A DNA stretch of 24,869 nt from the NCBI GenBank assembly GCA_045114455.1, contig JBGUKN010000022.1, forward strand, positions 1 to 24,869, given 5' to 3'. Both the position numbers and the translations under genes were made by a program. Below, one piece after another: positions 8,336 through 15,771 of this stretch (position 1 is its first letter; every line of letters begins with the position of its first letter). The notes under the pieces are model-generated. The model saw nothing but the letters and a program-made list of their open reading frames with translations. It did no database searches and was not told the origin of the DNA. This stretch comes from UBA1732 sp045114455 (GTDB lineage: Bacteria > Verrucomicrobiota > Lentisphaeria > Victivallales > UBA1829).

Positions 8336-10387
8336 TTACAGGCTGAACTGCGTGCTGTGCAGGCGCCTGTAGATGCCGTCCTCGCGTGCGAGCAGGTCGG
8401 CTTCCTTGCCGAACTCCGCGATCCTGCCGTTCTGCATGACGATGATCATGTCGGCGTTGCGGATCGTGCTCAGACGGTGCGCGATGGCGAAGACCGTGCG
8501 GTTGGACATCACGCGGTTCAGGGCCTCCTGGACCAGCTTTTCCGTCACGGTGTCGAGCGCGCTGGTGGCTTCGTCGAGGATCAGGATGGGCGGGTTGCGG
8601 AGGATGGCGCGCGCGATGGAGATGCGCTGCTTCTCGCCGCCGGAGAGCTTGAAGCCCTTTTCGCCGACCTCGGTGTCGTATCCTTTCGGGTGCGGGCCGT
8701 TCACGATGAATTCGTGGGCGTTGGCGAGCTTGGCGGCGGCGACGATCTCGTCCATGGTGGCGTCGGGCTTGCCGTAGGCGATGTTGGCGGCGATGGTCTC
8801 GTTGAACATGATCGCGTCCTGGTTCACTACGCCGATCATGTGGCGGAGCGAGGCGATCTTGTAGTCCCGGAGGTCCACGCCGTCGATGGTGATGGAGCCG
8901 GAATCGACGTCGTAGAAGCGCGCCAGCAGGTTCGCGATGGTCGACTTGCCGGACCCGGTCTCGCCCACGACCGCGACCATGCTGCCGTGCGGGATGTCGA
9001 ACGAAACGTGATCCAGCACCACACGGTCGTCGTAGGAGAAGCTGACGTCGCGGATCGCGATGCCCTGCTTGAATTCCTTCAGCTCGATCGCGTCGGCCTT
9101 TTCGGGCAGGGAGGTGTCGGTGTCGAGCAGCGCGAAGTAGCGGTCGGCCGCGGCCATGGACTGCTGCAGGCTGGCGAAGACTTTCGAGATGTCCTTGATC
9201 GGGCGGAACGCCATCATGGCGGGGGTCAGCAGGGCGGCAAGCTCAGTGACGGTGATGCCGCACTTGTACGAATACAGCAGGAAGATCAGGGTCGAGGTCA
9301 CGCCGACCATTTCCATGAGCGGGGTGAACATGATGTGCAGGCGCATCGCCTTGATCGCCTGACGGTAGTATTTCCGGTTCACGGCGCGGAACCGCTCGTT
9401 TTCGCGTTCCTCCGCGTAGTACGCCTTCACGGCGCGGATGCCGGAGAAGACCTCGTGCATTCGGGAGAACACGTCGGCGATGCGCGCGAAGCTGCGCTTG
9501 TAGTATTTGCGGACGATGCGGCTCACGATGACGATCGGGATGATGACGATCCCGAGTCCCAGCCCCAGCAGGATGACCAGCCCGTAGTCGTCGAACTGGC
9601 GGCACGCCACCACGATGGCCGCCACGCAGCCCAGGATCTGAAGCGGCGCGTTCGTCAGGTCCTCGATGGAGTGCGACACGGAGTATTCCAGTGCGGACGT
9701 GTCGTTGGTGCAGCGGCTGATGAGGTGGCCCACGTCCATGTCGCCGTAGAACCGGAGAGACTGGCTGGTGAGCTTGCGGAAGATCGCGTTGCGCATGTCG
9801 GCGACCACGCGGATGCCCACATAGCGGGTGAAGTAGCCGTTGAGATACATCCCGAGGCTCCGCAGAAACCACACCAGCACGAACGAGGTGATGTAGATCG
9901 CGAAGAGCTGCCACGCGATGCGTCCGTCCGCGGTGACGATCTCGAAACTCTTTTTGACCGGCCATTCGAGTTTGATCGTCGTGCCCTCGATGGAGCAGGG
10001 CAGGTGGAACCGGTTGATCGCGTCGTTCGCCTGTTTCAGCAGACGGGTGAGCTTGGGGTCGTCATCGGGCGGGCCGGACAGGATCTCCACCATGCGGCGG
10101 TCCTTTTCCGCGTCATCGATGCCCTGGTCCGCAGCGATGTCGCGCAACTGGACGAGCTCCTCGGACGATACGGTCCGCTGGTCCGCGGAGGCGCCGATGT
10201 CGCCGCCGGAATCGACCAGGCCGACCAGCTGCGGCACCAGCAGCAGCGCGAAGAACAGCGATCCGCCGACGAGGATGCCGCAGAGGATGCCGAACGTGAG
10301 GCGTTTCCAGTAGGGCAGGGTATATTTCAGCAGCCGCAGATAGCTTTGGGCCTTGAAGTTGGAGTCGTTGTCCGTTGTGCTGCTCAT
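8336..10387 (-). CDS. MsbA-like ABC exporter (fused membrane and ATPase domains)
   Basis: A 683-residue half-transporter. The membrane domain has its first helix at about 30-57 and further helices at about 158-185, 248-290 and 355-395. The ATPase has Walker A GETGSGKST (475-483), Q-loop Q523, signature LSGGEKQR (581-588), Walker B ILILDEATSALD (601-612) and H-loop H637, so it should be active. MsbA-type proteins flip lipid A-core across the inner membrane, and a kinase-like LPS gene follows, but other lipid or drug substrates are possible. About 100 hydrophilic residues (58-157) are inserted between helices 1 and 2, in the predicted periplasmic loop; this accounts for the length beyond E. coli MsbA (582). 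GGAG precedes the ATG. Confidence 0.9.
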   Translation of the reverse strand: MSSTTDNDSNFKAQSYLRLLKYTLPYWKRLTFGILCGILVGGSLFFALLLVPQLVGLVDSGGDIGASADQRTVSSEELVQLRDIAADQGIDDAEKDRRMVEILSGPPDDDPKLTRLLKQANDAINRFHLPCSIEGTTIKLEWPVKKSFEIVTADGRIAWQLFAIYITSFVLVWFLRSLGMYLNGYFTRYVGIRVVADMRNAIFRKLTSQSLRFYGDMDVGHLISRCTNDTSALEYSVSHSIEDLTNAPLQILGCVAAIVVACRQFDDYGLVILLGLGLGIVIIPIVIVSRIVRKYYKRSFARIADVFSRMHEVFSGIRAVKAYYAEERENERFRAVNRKYYRQAIKAMRLHIMFTPLMEMVGVTSTLIFLLYSYKCGITVTELAALLTPAMMAFRPIKDISKVFASLQQSMAAADRYFALLDTDTSLPEKADAIELKEFKQGIAIRDVSFSYDDRVVLDHVSFDIPHGSMVAVVGETGSGKSTIANLLARFYDVDSGSITIDGVDLRDYKIASLRHMIGVVNQDAIMFNETIAANIAYGKPDATMDEIVAAAKLANAHEFIVNGPHPKGYDTEVGEKGFKLSGGEKQRISIARAILRNPPILILDEATSALDTVTEKLVQEALNRVMSNRTVFAIAHRLSTIRNADMIIVMQNGRIAEFGKEADLLAREDGIYRRLHSTQFSL

Positions 10388-10444
10388 GTATGGTCTCCGG
10401 GGAGATTATGTTTTATTCAGAAAAAGGAAAAACGGTCAACAGAC

Positions 10445-10473
10445 AATATAGCACGGAATGGAGCCGGATTCAA
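10445..10473 (-). promoter_or_regulatory. Predicted sigma70 promoter of the ABC exporter-kinase operon
   Basis: On the minus strand TTGAAT (10473-10468), 17 bases, TATATT (10450-10445). Transcription would start near 10438, about 50 bases before the ATG at 10387. Confidence 0.75.
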
Positions 10474-10556
10474 GGAGGATCGCCTGTTTTTGCCGAAAAA
10501 GGGCATCCGGCGTGCATATGTCCCTCCCCCCTGCCCGTGCACGCTTTCCGCTTCCG

Positions 10557-10585
10557 TAAAAAAAGGCGGCTTTCGAAAGCCGCCT
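10557..10585 (-). terminator. Rho-independent terminator of the small lipoprotein gene
   Basis: AGGCGGCTTT (10564-10573) and AAAGCCGCCT (10576-10585) form a nearly loopless perfect palindrome. On the minus strand it is followed directly by a run of seven T. It begins 8 bases after the lipoprotein stop codon. Confidence 0.88.
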
Positions 10586-10593
10586 GCCTGCGT

Positions 10594-10989
10594 TCAGAAT
10601 TTTTTGAATGCCTCGAGGAGTTTGTCCTTCAGCGGATTCTCCTCGTAGTCGACCATGATGAACGAGCCGTGGGAGATGGCGGGGAATTTGAATCCGTAGA
10701 TGTAAATGAAGCCGTTGTCGTCCACGTATTCGATCTTCGCACGGGCCTTCTTGTACTTCGTGTTGAACTTGTAGAATGCGACCTGGCGGTTGGCGACTTT
10801 CAGCGCGAAACCTTCGTCGGCGTGGATCGGCTCGACCGCCATTTGACCGTCGTACGTGCCGCCGGTCTGCTGCATCATGTACCGGCAGAGCTCCATCGCG
10901 GTACGGTTGTTGTTGTCAACTGTGCTGCGGCAGCCGCTGCACAGGACGACTGCGACGGCGGCAAAAAGAATGCAAAGCGTTCTGAACAT
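10594..10989 (-). CDS. Small predicted lipoprotein, function unknown
   Basis: A 131-residue protein that I do not recognise beyond its export signal. MFRT is followed by a hydrophobic stretch (5-16) and a lipobox-like CSGC with C20 as the likely lipidated residue; the -3 position is Cys, which is not the classical Leu. The mature part is soluble and Lys/Tyr-rich (KVANRQVAFYKFNTKYKKARAKIEYV), with alternating hydrophobic residues that suggest beta strands. GGAG lies about 10 bases before the ATG. It has its own promoter (11027-11054) and a strong terminator, so it is a single-gene unit. It points the same way as the exporter operon but is separated from it by the terminator. Confidence 0.75.
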   Translation of the reverse strand: MFRTLCILFAAVAVVLCSGCRSTVDNNNRTAMELCRYMMQQTGGTYDGQMAVEPIHADEGFALKVANRQVAFYKFNTKYKKARAKIEYVDDNGFIYIYGFKFPAISHGSFIMVDYEENPLKDKLLEAFKKF

Positions 10990-11026
10990 GAATGGCGTCT
11001 CCGGTTGAAAAAATGCGCGGTATGAT

Positions 11027-11054
11027 AATGTAGAAGCATTTTCCGCAAAGTCAA
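11027..11054 (-). promoter_or_regulatory. Predicted sigma70 promoter of the small lipoprotein gene
   Basis: On the minus strand TTGACT (11054-11049), 16 bases, TACATT (11032-11027). The start of transcription would be near 11020, about 30 bases before the ATG. Confidence 0.6.
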
Positions 11055-11065
11055 GTCGGCGGGGA

Positions 11066-11090
11066 GAAAAAATGCGAAAACGCGGCGCAT
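11066..11090 (-). terminator. Possible weak terminator of the LexA-like gene
   Basis: On the minus strand ATGCG (11090-11086) pairs with CGCAT (11076-11072) around a 9-base loop, followed by six T. The stem is only five pairs, and it lies about 90 bases after the stop codon of the LexA-like gene, just before the next promoter. Confidence 0.35.
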
Positions 11091-11178
11091 CGTGCGTCCC
11101 GGCAGCCGGACGGACGAACCGGCTCGAACCATCGGCCGCCGTCGCCGCCGGAATGAACCGGGGAACTGTTTCCGCCCT

Positions 11179-11745
11179 TCACTTAAGGGGCCGCAGAAGC
11201 GCGATCACCTGTCCGAGCACGCCGGGTTCCGGCTCCGAATCCACCGTCACCTGACGGCATGACGGGGCGGAACCACTGCGTTCCAGTACGATCATGCCGG
11301 GATGAAGGCGTTCGGGACGCGTCCAGACGATCAGGACGTCGCCGGGTTCCACATCGGCATTCTGCGGGAGATCGTTGAAAACGCCGAGGCGCACGGCGAA
11401 GAGGTCTTTCGCCCGGACGTGGTCCGGCAGCAGGCTGGCGTCCACATGGTAGAAGGAGGACGGCGCGCCGGAAAGACTGTTCTTCTTCAGGTAAAACGGG
11501 ACGCAGACCGGAACTTTCTGCGGCAGGCCGGACCCCATTCCGACCGGCCGGATGCTCCGGCGGCGTCCTTTCTGCCGCACGATGACGCGTTTGCGTTCCA
11601 GCGCGGCGATGTGGGCTGCTGCGGTCGACGGTTTGATGGAAAAGTATTCCGCGATGTCGTAGAGCGTGGGCGAAATGGCGTTTTTTCCGATGAAATCACG
11701 GATGAAGCCTGCTATTTCGAACTGCCGTTTGGTGATTTTCTTCAT
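11179..11745 (-). CDS. LexA-like repressor with a degenerate S24 peptidase domain
   Basis: A 188-residue protein. Residues 3-66 fit the LexA winged-helix DNA-binding domain (TKRQFEIAGFIRDFIGKNAISPT, then YDIAEYFSIKPSTAAAHIAALERKRVI). Residues about 75-188 align with the LexA self-cleavage domain, including GDVLIV and the final GQVIALLR. However, where LexA has G-x-S-M with the catalytic Ser this protein reads RLGVFND, and the catalytic Lys position (VTVKR) reads PSCRQ; the Ala-Gly cleavage site is not evident either. It should bind DNA but not self-cleave with RecA. The ATG at 11745 has AGGAT upstream and lies inside the predicted transcript; an in-frame start at 11871 would lie in the promoter. 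It is divergent from the apgM-type gene. Confidence 0.78.
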   Translation of the reverse strand: MKKITKRQFEIAGFIRDFIGKNAISPTLYDIAEYFSIKPSTAAAHIAALERKRVIVRQKGRRRSIRPVGMGSGLPQKVPVCVPFYLKKNSLSGAPSSFYHVDASLLPDHVRAKDLFAVRLGVFNDLPQNADVEPGDVLIVWTRPERLHPGMIVLERSGSAPSCRQVTVDSEPEPGVLGQVIALLRPLK

Positions 11746-11842
11746 TGCATTTGATCCTGGGGTCGAGATTGATGCGGCTCCGAGTGAAAGAGCGGGCTCA
11801 GCCTGCGTGGATGGAAAACGCGAAATGTTCTTCCGATAAGAT

Positions 11843-11871
11843 ACAATACATCGCGTTCCTGCTTCTTTCAA
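11843..11871 (-). promoter_or_regulatory. Predicted sigma70 promoter of the LexA-like gene
   Basis: On the minus strand TTGAAA (11871-11866), 17 bases, TATTGT (11848-11843). The start of transcription would be near 11836, leaving a leader of about 90 bases. Confidence 0.6.
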
Positions 11872-11890
11872 GCGCGTTTTGCAAGTTTAT

Positions 11891-11923
11891 TGAAAGTATT
11901 TTCACGAAATACATACAAATGTA
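11891..11923. promoter_or_regulatory. Two candidate operator dyads between divergent promoters
   Basis: TGAAA-GTAT-TTTCA (11891-11904) and TACAT-ACAA-ATGTA (11910-11923) are both perfect 5-4-5 inverted repeats, 19 bases apart centre to centre. They lie between the -35 boxes of the LexA-like gene and the apgM-type gene. The 4-base spacing resembles the dyad layout of Gram-positive LexA sites, but the sequences differ from known LexA boxes. Binding is inference. Confidence 0.4.
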
Positions 11924-11957
11924 CGCATGTTTTCAGCGGAAAGAGCCCTGCCCCTCC

Positions 11958-11986
11958 TTGACTTTTCATCGACGGCATGTTATTTT
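11958..11986 (+). promoter_or_regulatory. Predicted sigma70 promoter of the apgM-type gene
   Basis: TTGACT (11958-11963), 17 bases, TATTTT (11981-11986). The start of transcription would be near 11993, about 48 bases before the ATG at 12041. Confidence 0.7.
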
Positions 11987-12040
11987 ATTATTGTCAAAAA
12001 ACAGCAAATCCAACTGCATGACAGAAAAGGAAAACCTCTT

Positions 12041-13264
12041 ATGAACACATGCGACCTGAAAGGAAAGGCCGTCGTCTTCCTCGGCGACGGCATGGCGGAC
12101 CTCCCCATCCCCGAGCTCGGCGGAAAAACTCCGCTCGAAGCGGTCCCGACCCCGACCATGGACAAAATCGCCGCCAACGGCGCGTCCGGCACGTTCCTGA
12201 CCCTGCCGGAAGGCTATCCGACCTCTTCGGATGTGGCGAACATGTCCGTGCTCGGCTACGCGCCGTCACTGTATTACCCGGGACGCGGTCCGATCGAGGC
12301 GGTCAGCCAGGGCATCCCGCTCGCGTCCGACGACGTCGCATGGCGCTGCAATCTGATTACCGTGGAAGACGGCGTGCTGAAGGATTATTCCGCCGGCCAC
12401 ATCACGAAGGAGCATTCCCGCGTCCTGATGGAGGCGCTTCAGGAGCGTTTCGGCTCCGACAAACTCACGTTCTATCCCGGCGTCAGCTACCGCAACCTGC
12501 TGATCCTGCACGGACCCGAATTCTCCCCGAACGTCGGCTACTACAAGCCGGATTCCTCGCAGGACATCCCGGTCGCCGAACTTCCGTGGACTGCGCTGGA
12601 CGATTCGAAGGAGGCCGCCCATACGGTGGAATTCCTGAACAGGCTCTGGGCGGACGCGGCGGCGTTTCTGGCCGAACACCCGCTGGTGAAGTCCGGCGAG
12701 GCGAAGGGCAACGCGATCTGGCCGTGGAGTCCGGGTCGGACGCCGTCGTTTCCGAAGTTCTCGGAACGCTACGGCGGCAAGACCGGCGCTGTGATCACGG
12801 CGGTCGACGTGATCTCCGGCATCGCCAAGTGCGCGGGGATGGACGTGATCCCCGTCGAGGGCGCCACCGGCTACATCGACACGAACTACGAGGGCAAGGC
12901 GGCGGCGGCAATCCGCGCGATTGAGGACCATGACTTCGTGTATGTTCACCTCGAAGCGATCGACGAAACCGGCCACGAGGGCCGTCTTGACCTCAAAATG
13001 CAGGCGATCCGCGATTTCGAAAACCGCATCATCAAACCCGTCGTCGAGGCGCTGCAGGGACGCGGCGTCACGTTCGCCGTTCTCCCGGACCACCCGGTGC
13101 CGCTTTCCATGCGCCAGCATACGCGCACGCCGGTCCCCGTCTGCATCTGGGGTCCGCACATCCAGCCTGATTCTGTCACGGAATACTCGGAAAAGGCCGC
13201 GCCGAACGGTTCGCTCGGATTCATGACCGGCGACGCGTTCATCAGGATGACGCTCGGCCTCTGA
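12041..13264 (+). CDS. apgM: Cofactor-independent phosphoglycerate mutase family protein (ApgM / proposed homoserine kinase branch)
   Basis: A 407-residue alkaline-phosphatase-superfamily enzyme. The N-terminal VVFLGDGMADLP (11-22, metal-binding D16), PTSSDVANMSVLGY (60-73, catalytic Ser region), GRGPIEA (81-87), GATGYIDTNYEGKA, EAIDETGHEGRLDLK and the late metal motif VLPDHPVP are all present. Archaeal-type ApgM interconverts 2- and 3-phosphoglycerate. A close branch found in Bacteroides, Desulfovibrio and others has been proposed to be an alternative homoserine kinase for threonine synthesis, and the block around GYIDTNYEGKA is characteristic of that branch. No threonine genes are nearby here to decide. 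The ATG at 12041 is preceded by AAAAGG and a strong promoter; the longer reading frame upstream covers the promoter and is rejected. Confidence 0.85.
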   Translation: MNTCDLKGKAVVFLGDGMADLPIPELGGKTPLEAVPTPTMDKIAANGASGTFLTLPEGYPTSSDVANMSVLGYAPSLYYPGRGPIEAVSQGIPLASDDVAWRCNLITVEDGVLKDYSAGHITKEHSRVLMEALQERFGSDKLTFYPGVSYRNLLILHGPEFSPNVGYYKPDSSQDIPVAELPWTALDDSKEAAHTVEFLNRLWADAAAFLAEHPLVKSGEAKGNAIWPWSPGRTPSFPKFSERYGGKTGAVITAVDVISGIAKCAGMDVIPVEGATGYIDTNYEGKAAAAIRAIEDHDFVYVHLEAIDETGHEGRLDLKMQAIRDFENRIIKPVVEALQGRGVTFAVLPDHPVPLSMRQHTRTPVPVCIWGPHIQPDSVTEYSEKAAPNGSLGFMTGDAFIRMTLGL

Positions 13265-13291
13265 AGAGACAGCGGAATAACGGATAAGATT

Positions 13292-13375
13292 TGTGCCCGA
13301 GCGCAGCAGGGCGCTGTTTCAGCACCGCTTGCAATGTGCCCGAGCGCAGCAGGGCGCTGTTTCAGCACCGCTTGC
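13292..13375. repeat. Two tandem 41-bp direct repeats
   Basis: A 41-base unit beginning TGTGCCCGAGCGCAGCAGG occurs at 13292-13332 and again, identical, at 13335-13375, separated by two bases. Inside each unit GGCGCTG and CAGCACC can fold around TTT with one mismatch. It fills the gap between the convergent apgM-type gene and prmC, just before a terminator. Confidence 0.9.
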
Positions 13376-13379
13376 GGTG

Positions 13380-13419
13380 GCCCGGATTTGCCTTGCGGCG
13401 GTCCGGGCTCTACTTTTTT
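13380..13419 (+). terminator. Terminator of the apgM-type gene, reaching into prmC
   Basis: GCCCGGA (13380-13386) pairs with TCCGGGC (13402-13408) around a 15-base loop and is followed by CTAC and six T (13414-13419). It points in the plus direction. The T run lies inside the last codons of prmC on the other strand. Confidence 0.65.
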
Positions 13420-14240
13420 GCCGTGAGGAAACGCGTCAGCTCGTACTGGTCTTTCAGGAGCGCGGGCGCGTGCAGATATTTTGAAGCGAGCTCGAAAGCC
13501 CGGTCCGCGTTGCACGGATCAAGCTCGAAGAAGATGCGCCCGTCCGGTTTCAGGAAAGAGGGAGCCTGTTCCAGCGCGCGCACGATGATGTCCAGCCCGT
13601 CTGTGCCGCCGAACAGCGCTTCCGCGGGTTCGTAGTCGCGCACGTTCGGCGGGAGCTTGCCGCGATCGCTGTCCGGGATGTACGGAAGATTCGCCGCGAT
13701 GAGGTCGAACCGGCGTCCGGCGACCGGCCCGAAAAGATCGCCGTGCAGAAACGTCGCGTTCGTCAGGGCAAGCGTCTTCAAATTGAGTTCGGCCCACTTC
13801 AGCGCGTCCGGGGAAAGTTCGATCCCCGTGACCGTCACGTCGGGACGTTCCGAGGCAATCGCCAGCGAGATTGCGCCGCTCCCCGCGCCGAGTTCGCATA
13901 CGGACGCGCCGCGCGGCAGGCCGTTGAGCATGAGATCGATGGAGTATTCCGTTTCCGGACGCGGAATCAGACAGCCCGGGCCGACCGCGAGTTCAAGTTC
14001 GCGAAACGGCGCATGTCCGAAAATGTACTGCCACGGTTCGTTCGCCAGACGGCGCGTCAGGAAGGACTCCGCTTTGGCTTGAACTTCGGACGGGACCGGC
14101 TCATGCGCGTGAAGCGCGAATTCGCGGTCGGGGATCCCGGCGGCCTCGCAGACGATGAAATGCGCTTCCAGGTCGGCGGCTTCGAAGCCGTCTTGCGAAA
14201 ACTTGTTTGCGAGATCCTTTTTCAGTTCAAGCAGGGTCAT
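13410..14240 (-). CDS. prmC: Peptide chain release factor N5-glutamine methyltransferase
   Basis: A 276-residue protein (E. coli PrmC/HemK: 277) that methylates the GGQ glutamine of release factors RF1 and RF2. The N-terminal helical domain is followed by GCLIPRPETE (89-98), the SAM loop CELGAGSGAISLAIA (115-129), a GIELSPDAL block and the catalytic tetrapeptide. The last reads NLPY (184-187) instead of the common NPPY; N and the PY part are kept, so activity is expected. No clear ribosome binding site is visible before the ATG. A strong terminator (14271-14332) lies about 30 bases upstream, so prmC needs its own promoter or read-through; I see no convincing promoter in that gap. Confidence 0.93.
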   Translation of the reverse strand: MTLLELKKDLANKFSQDGFEAADLEAHFIVCEAAGIPDREFALHAHEPVPSEVQAKAESFLTRRLANEPWQYIFGHAPFRELELAVGPGCLIPRPETEYSIDLMLNGLPRGASVCELGAGSGAISLAIASERPDVTVTGIELSPDALKWAELNLKTLALTNATFLHGDLFGPVAGRRFDLIAANLPYIPDSDRGKLPPNVRDYEPAEALFGGTDGLDIIVRALEQAPSFLKPDGRIFFELDPCNADRAFELASKYLHAPALLKDQYELTRFLTAKK

Positions 14241-14270
14241 GGGGACGGGATCGCGGATTGTTTTGATACG

Positions 14271-14332
14271 AAAAAGGCGGCATCCGACGCACCGCGGGGA
14301 TAATTCTCCGCGGCGCAGTCGTGAAAACCGCC
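14271..14332 (-). terminator. Long rho-independent terminator of the TRL-like lipoprotein gene
   Basis: On the minus strand an outer stem GGCGG/CCGCC (14332-14328 with 14280-14276) encloses CGAC/GTCG and an inner stem built on CCGCGG, capped by a four-base loop (14301-14304). Five T (14275-14271) follow the outer stem immediately. The structure starts about 46 bases after the stop codon. Confidence 0.8.
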
Positions 14333-14378
14333 GATGCGCTATGTTCCGGCCGGAACCGGATCCGACCGGAGCAGACGA

Positions 14379-14765
14379 TTACTTCTGGCTGTTTTTCGCA
14401 GGAGCGAGGGTCTGATCGGGACCGAGGGCCTTGCCCGTGCCGAAAACTTCGGTCCGGTAGATGCCGTAGATGCCGAAGTAGTTCGTGACATGGGTGTTCG
14501 TCCAGGCGATCTTGTCGATTCCGCCGTTGACGGCCGCTTCGTTGATGGAGGCGTCGCCGCCCGCGACCCAGCCGAGGATGCTGTAGCAGGAGGAAGATCC
14601 GCGGCGGTTATAGGACTGGCTCAGGTTGCCGTCGCCGACGGAACCGGGCAGGACGACGTCAGTGTAGAGGCATCCGAGCGGGAACGGAGTGGCGCAGGAA
14701 GTGGCGGCGAGGGCGCCGAGGACAGCGCAGGCGGAAAGAACGGCGAGCTTGAGGGACTTTTTCAT
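14379..14765 (-). CDS. TRL-like family lipoprotein
   Basis: A 128-residue small lipoprotein. MKKSLKLAVLSACAVLGALAA is a signal peptide and ATSC (21-24) is a usable lipobox. The mature part matches the TRL-like family: a Gly-rich segment, then SCYSILGWVAGGDASINEAAVNGGIDKI (about 59-86) and NYFGIYGIYRTEVFGTG. The family is named after a tRNA-associated locus and its biochemical role is unknown. I chose the ATG at 14765 because AGGAG lies 9 bases upstream and because the longer frame (to 14831) covers the promoter. It has its own promoter and a strong terminator, so it is a single-gene unit. Confidence 0.85.
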   Translation of the reverse strand: MKKSLKLAVLSACAVLGALAATSCATPFPLGCLYTDVVLPGSVGDGNLSQSYNRRGSSSCYSILGWVAGGDASINEAAVNGGIDKIAWTNTHVTNYFGIYGIYRTEVFGTGKALGPDQTLAPAKNSQK

Positions 14766-14821
14766 GAAATCTGTCTCCTGGATAATTGAGTTGCAGTTGA
14801 AAGCGTATAAGAAGATAAAGC

Positions 14822-14850
14822 AATATATCATATACAGCCGGTCAAATCAA
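14822..14850 (-). promoter_or_regulatory. Predicted sigma70 promoter of the TRL-like gene
   Basis: On the minus strand TTGATT (14850-14845), 17 bases, TATATT (14827-14822). The start of transcription would be near 14815, about 50 bases before the ATG at 14765. Confidence 0.7.
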
Positions 14851-15038
14851 GTCTTTTTTCCGAAGAATACCAAAAAAAGCGGAAAAAACGCGGACGGACA
14901 TGCCGATTTCGTCCGTTGACAGCCGAATGGGCGCCCGGCTTTGTGCGTCCTTCGTACAGACATGCCGTTGAACCACGCATTTCCCTTACACGGGGCGGAG
15001 AAAGACGTCCCCCGATCCCCTTCCCCCGCGCATACGCT

Positions 15039-15078
15039 CAAGTTTCAGTTAAAAAAGGTTCCTTTTAACTGAAACTTG
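15039..15078 (-). repeat. Dispersed inverted-repeat element, copy 1
   Basis: CAAGTTTCAGTTAAAA (15039-15054) and its exact complement (15063-15078) flank 8 bases. The same arms recur at 23994 and 24184. Read on the minus strand, the loop begins GGAAC and the stem is followed by AGCGTATGCGCG, as in the other two copies (GGAAC loop, then GCGC and TATGC). This places copy 1 in the minus orientation, 84 bases after the minus-strand trmB gene. The rest of the gap 14851-15162 shows nothing else I can name. Confidence 0.92.
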
Positions 15079-15162
15079 ACTTCTTGTCTTTTTTACGCCA
15101 GTTCGGCGGCGGTTTTTCTACCCCGCCTCTTTCTTTTCTGGGGGCAGCGAAAGAAAACCGGA

Positions 15163-15771
15163 TCAGAGTTTCCGCCAGGCGCGGTGCGTTACGGCTTTTC
15201 CTTCGGATTCCCAAAGCAGTTCGAATCCGGTCTTGATGTCCGCGACGTCGGCGATGAGCGTCAAATCGGATGGCGCAAACAGTCCCGATCCGAGCACAGT
15301 CCGGTCCGCGATTTCCAGATACTCCGCGTTGTCTGTGGAAAAGTGGAACACGCCGTCCTGCTTCAGGATGCGGGCGAATTGCGTCATGATGTCCGATGTG
15401 ACGAGGCGATGGCAGCGGTGTTTCGCCTTCGGCCACGGGTCGGGGCACAGAAGATGCACGCGGTCGACGAACGCGTCCGGGATCGTCCGGGAAATCAGCA
15501 CGCGCGACTCGCTTTTCAGCACATGCAGATTGGCCATGCGGTCCCGCAGGACGCGTTTCTGCACTTTCCGGACGCGTCCGAGCAGCATGTCCGCCGCGAT
15601 TACATACACGTCGGGGCGGCGTTCCGCGAGCGTCAGCGCGAACTCGCCGTCGCCGCATCCGAGGTCGAGCTCGACGCATGTCCCCGGTTCCGGCATGGGG
15701 ACTACGTTCTCCAGCCGGGTATAAAGATTATGGAGCATCACGATGCCGTCAACTTGTTTTTTCGCCGTCAT
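15163..15771 (-). CDS. trmB: tRNA (guanine-N7-)-methyltransferase
   Basis: A 202-residue SAM-dependent enzyme that makes m7G46 in the variable loop of tRNA. The SAM-binding LDLGCGDGEF (36-45), the acidic ADMLL after strand 2, the hallmark CPDPWPKAKH (109-118), STDNAEY (145-151) and TGFELLW (181-187) are visible. Its length is close to the Bacillus enzyme (213) and shorter than E. coli (239). The ATG at 15771 has AGGGAT just upstream; the much longer open frame to 16092 is antisense-like shadow of the PHP gene. The start overlaps the end of the PHP gene by 23 bases, so the two are translationally linked. Confidence 0.93.
   Translation of the reverse strand: MTAKKQVDGIVMLHNLYTRLENVVPMPEPGTCVELDLGCGDGEFALTLAERRPDVYVIAADMLLGRVRKVQKRVLRDRMANLHVLKSESRVLISRTIPDAFVDRVHLLCPDPWPKAKHRCHRLVTSDIMTQFARILKQDGVFHFSTDNAEYLEIADRTVLGSGLFAPSDLTLIADVADIKTGFELLWESEGKAVTHRAWRKL

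Noticed and set aside
7790..10648. 952-codon open frame on the plus strand
   Set aside because: It is antisense to the kinase-like and ABC exporter genes, both of which have clear motifs; its product is low-complexity Val/Asp/Glu/Arg/His-rich sequence typical of a GC-rich shadow frame.
11746..11871. Longer N-terminus of the LexA-like protein
   Set aside because: The region contains the predicted promoter; LexA homology begins at the ATG at 11745.
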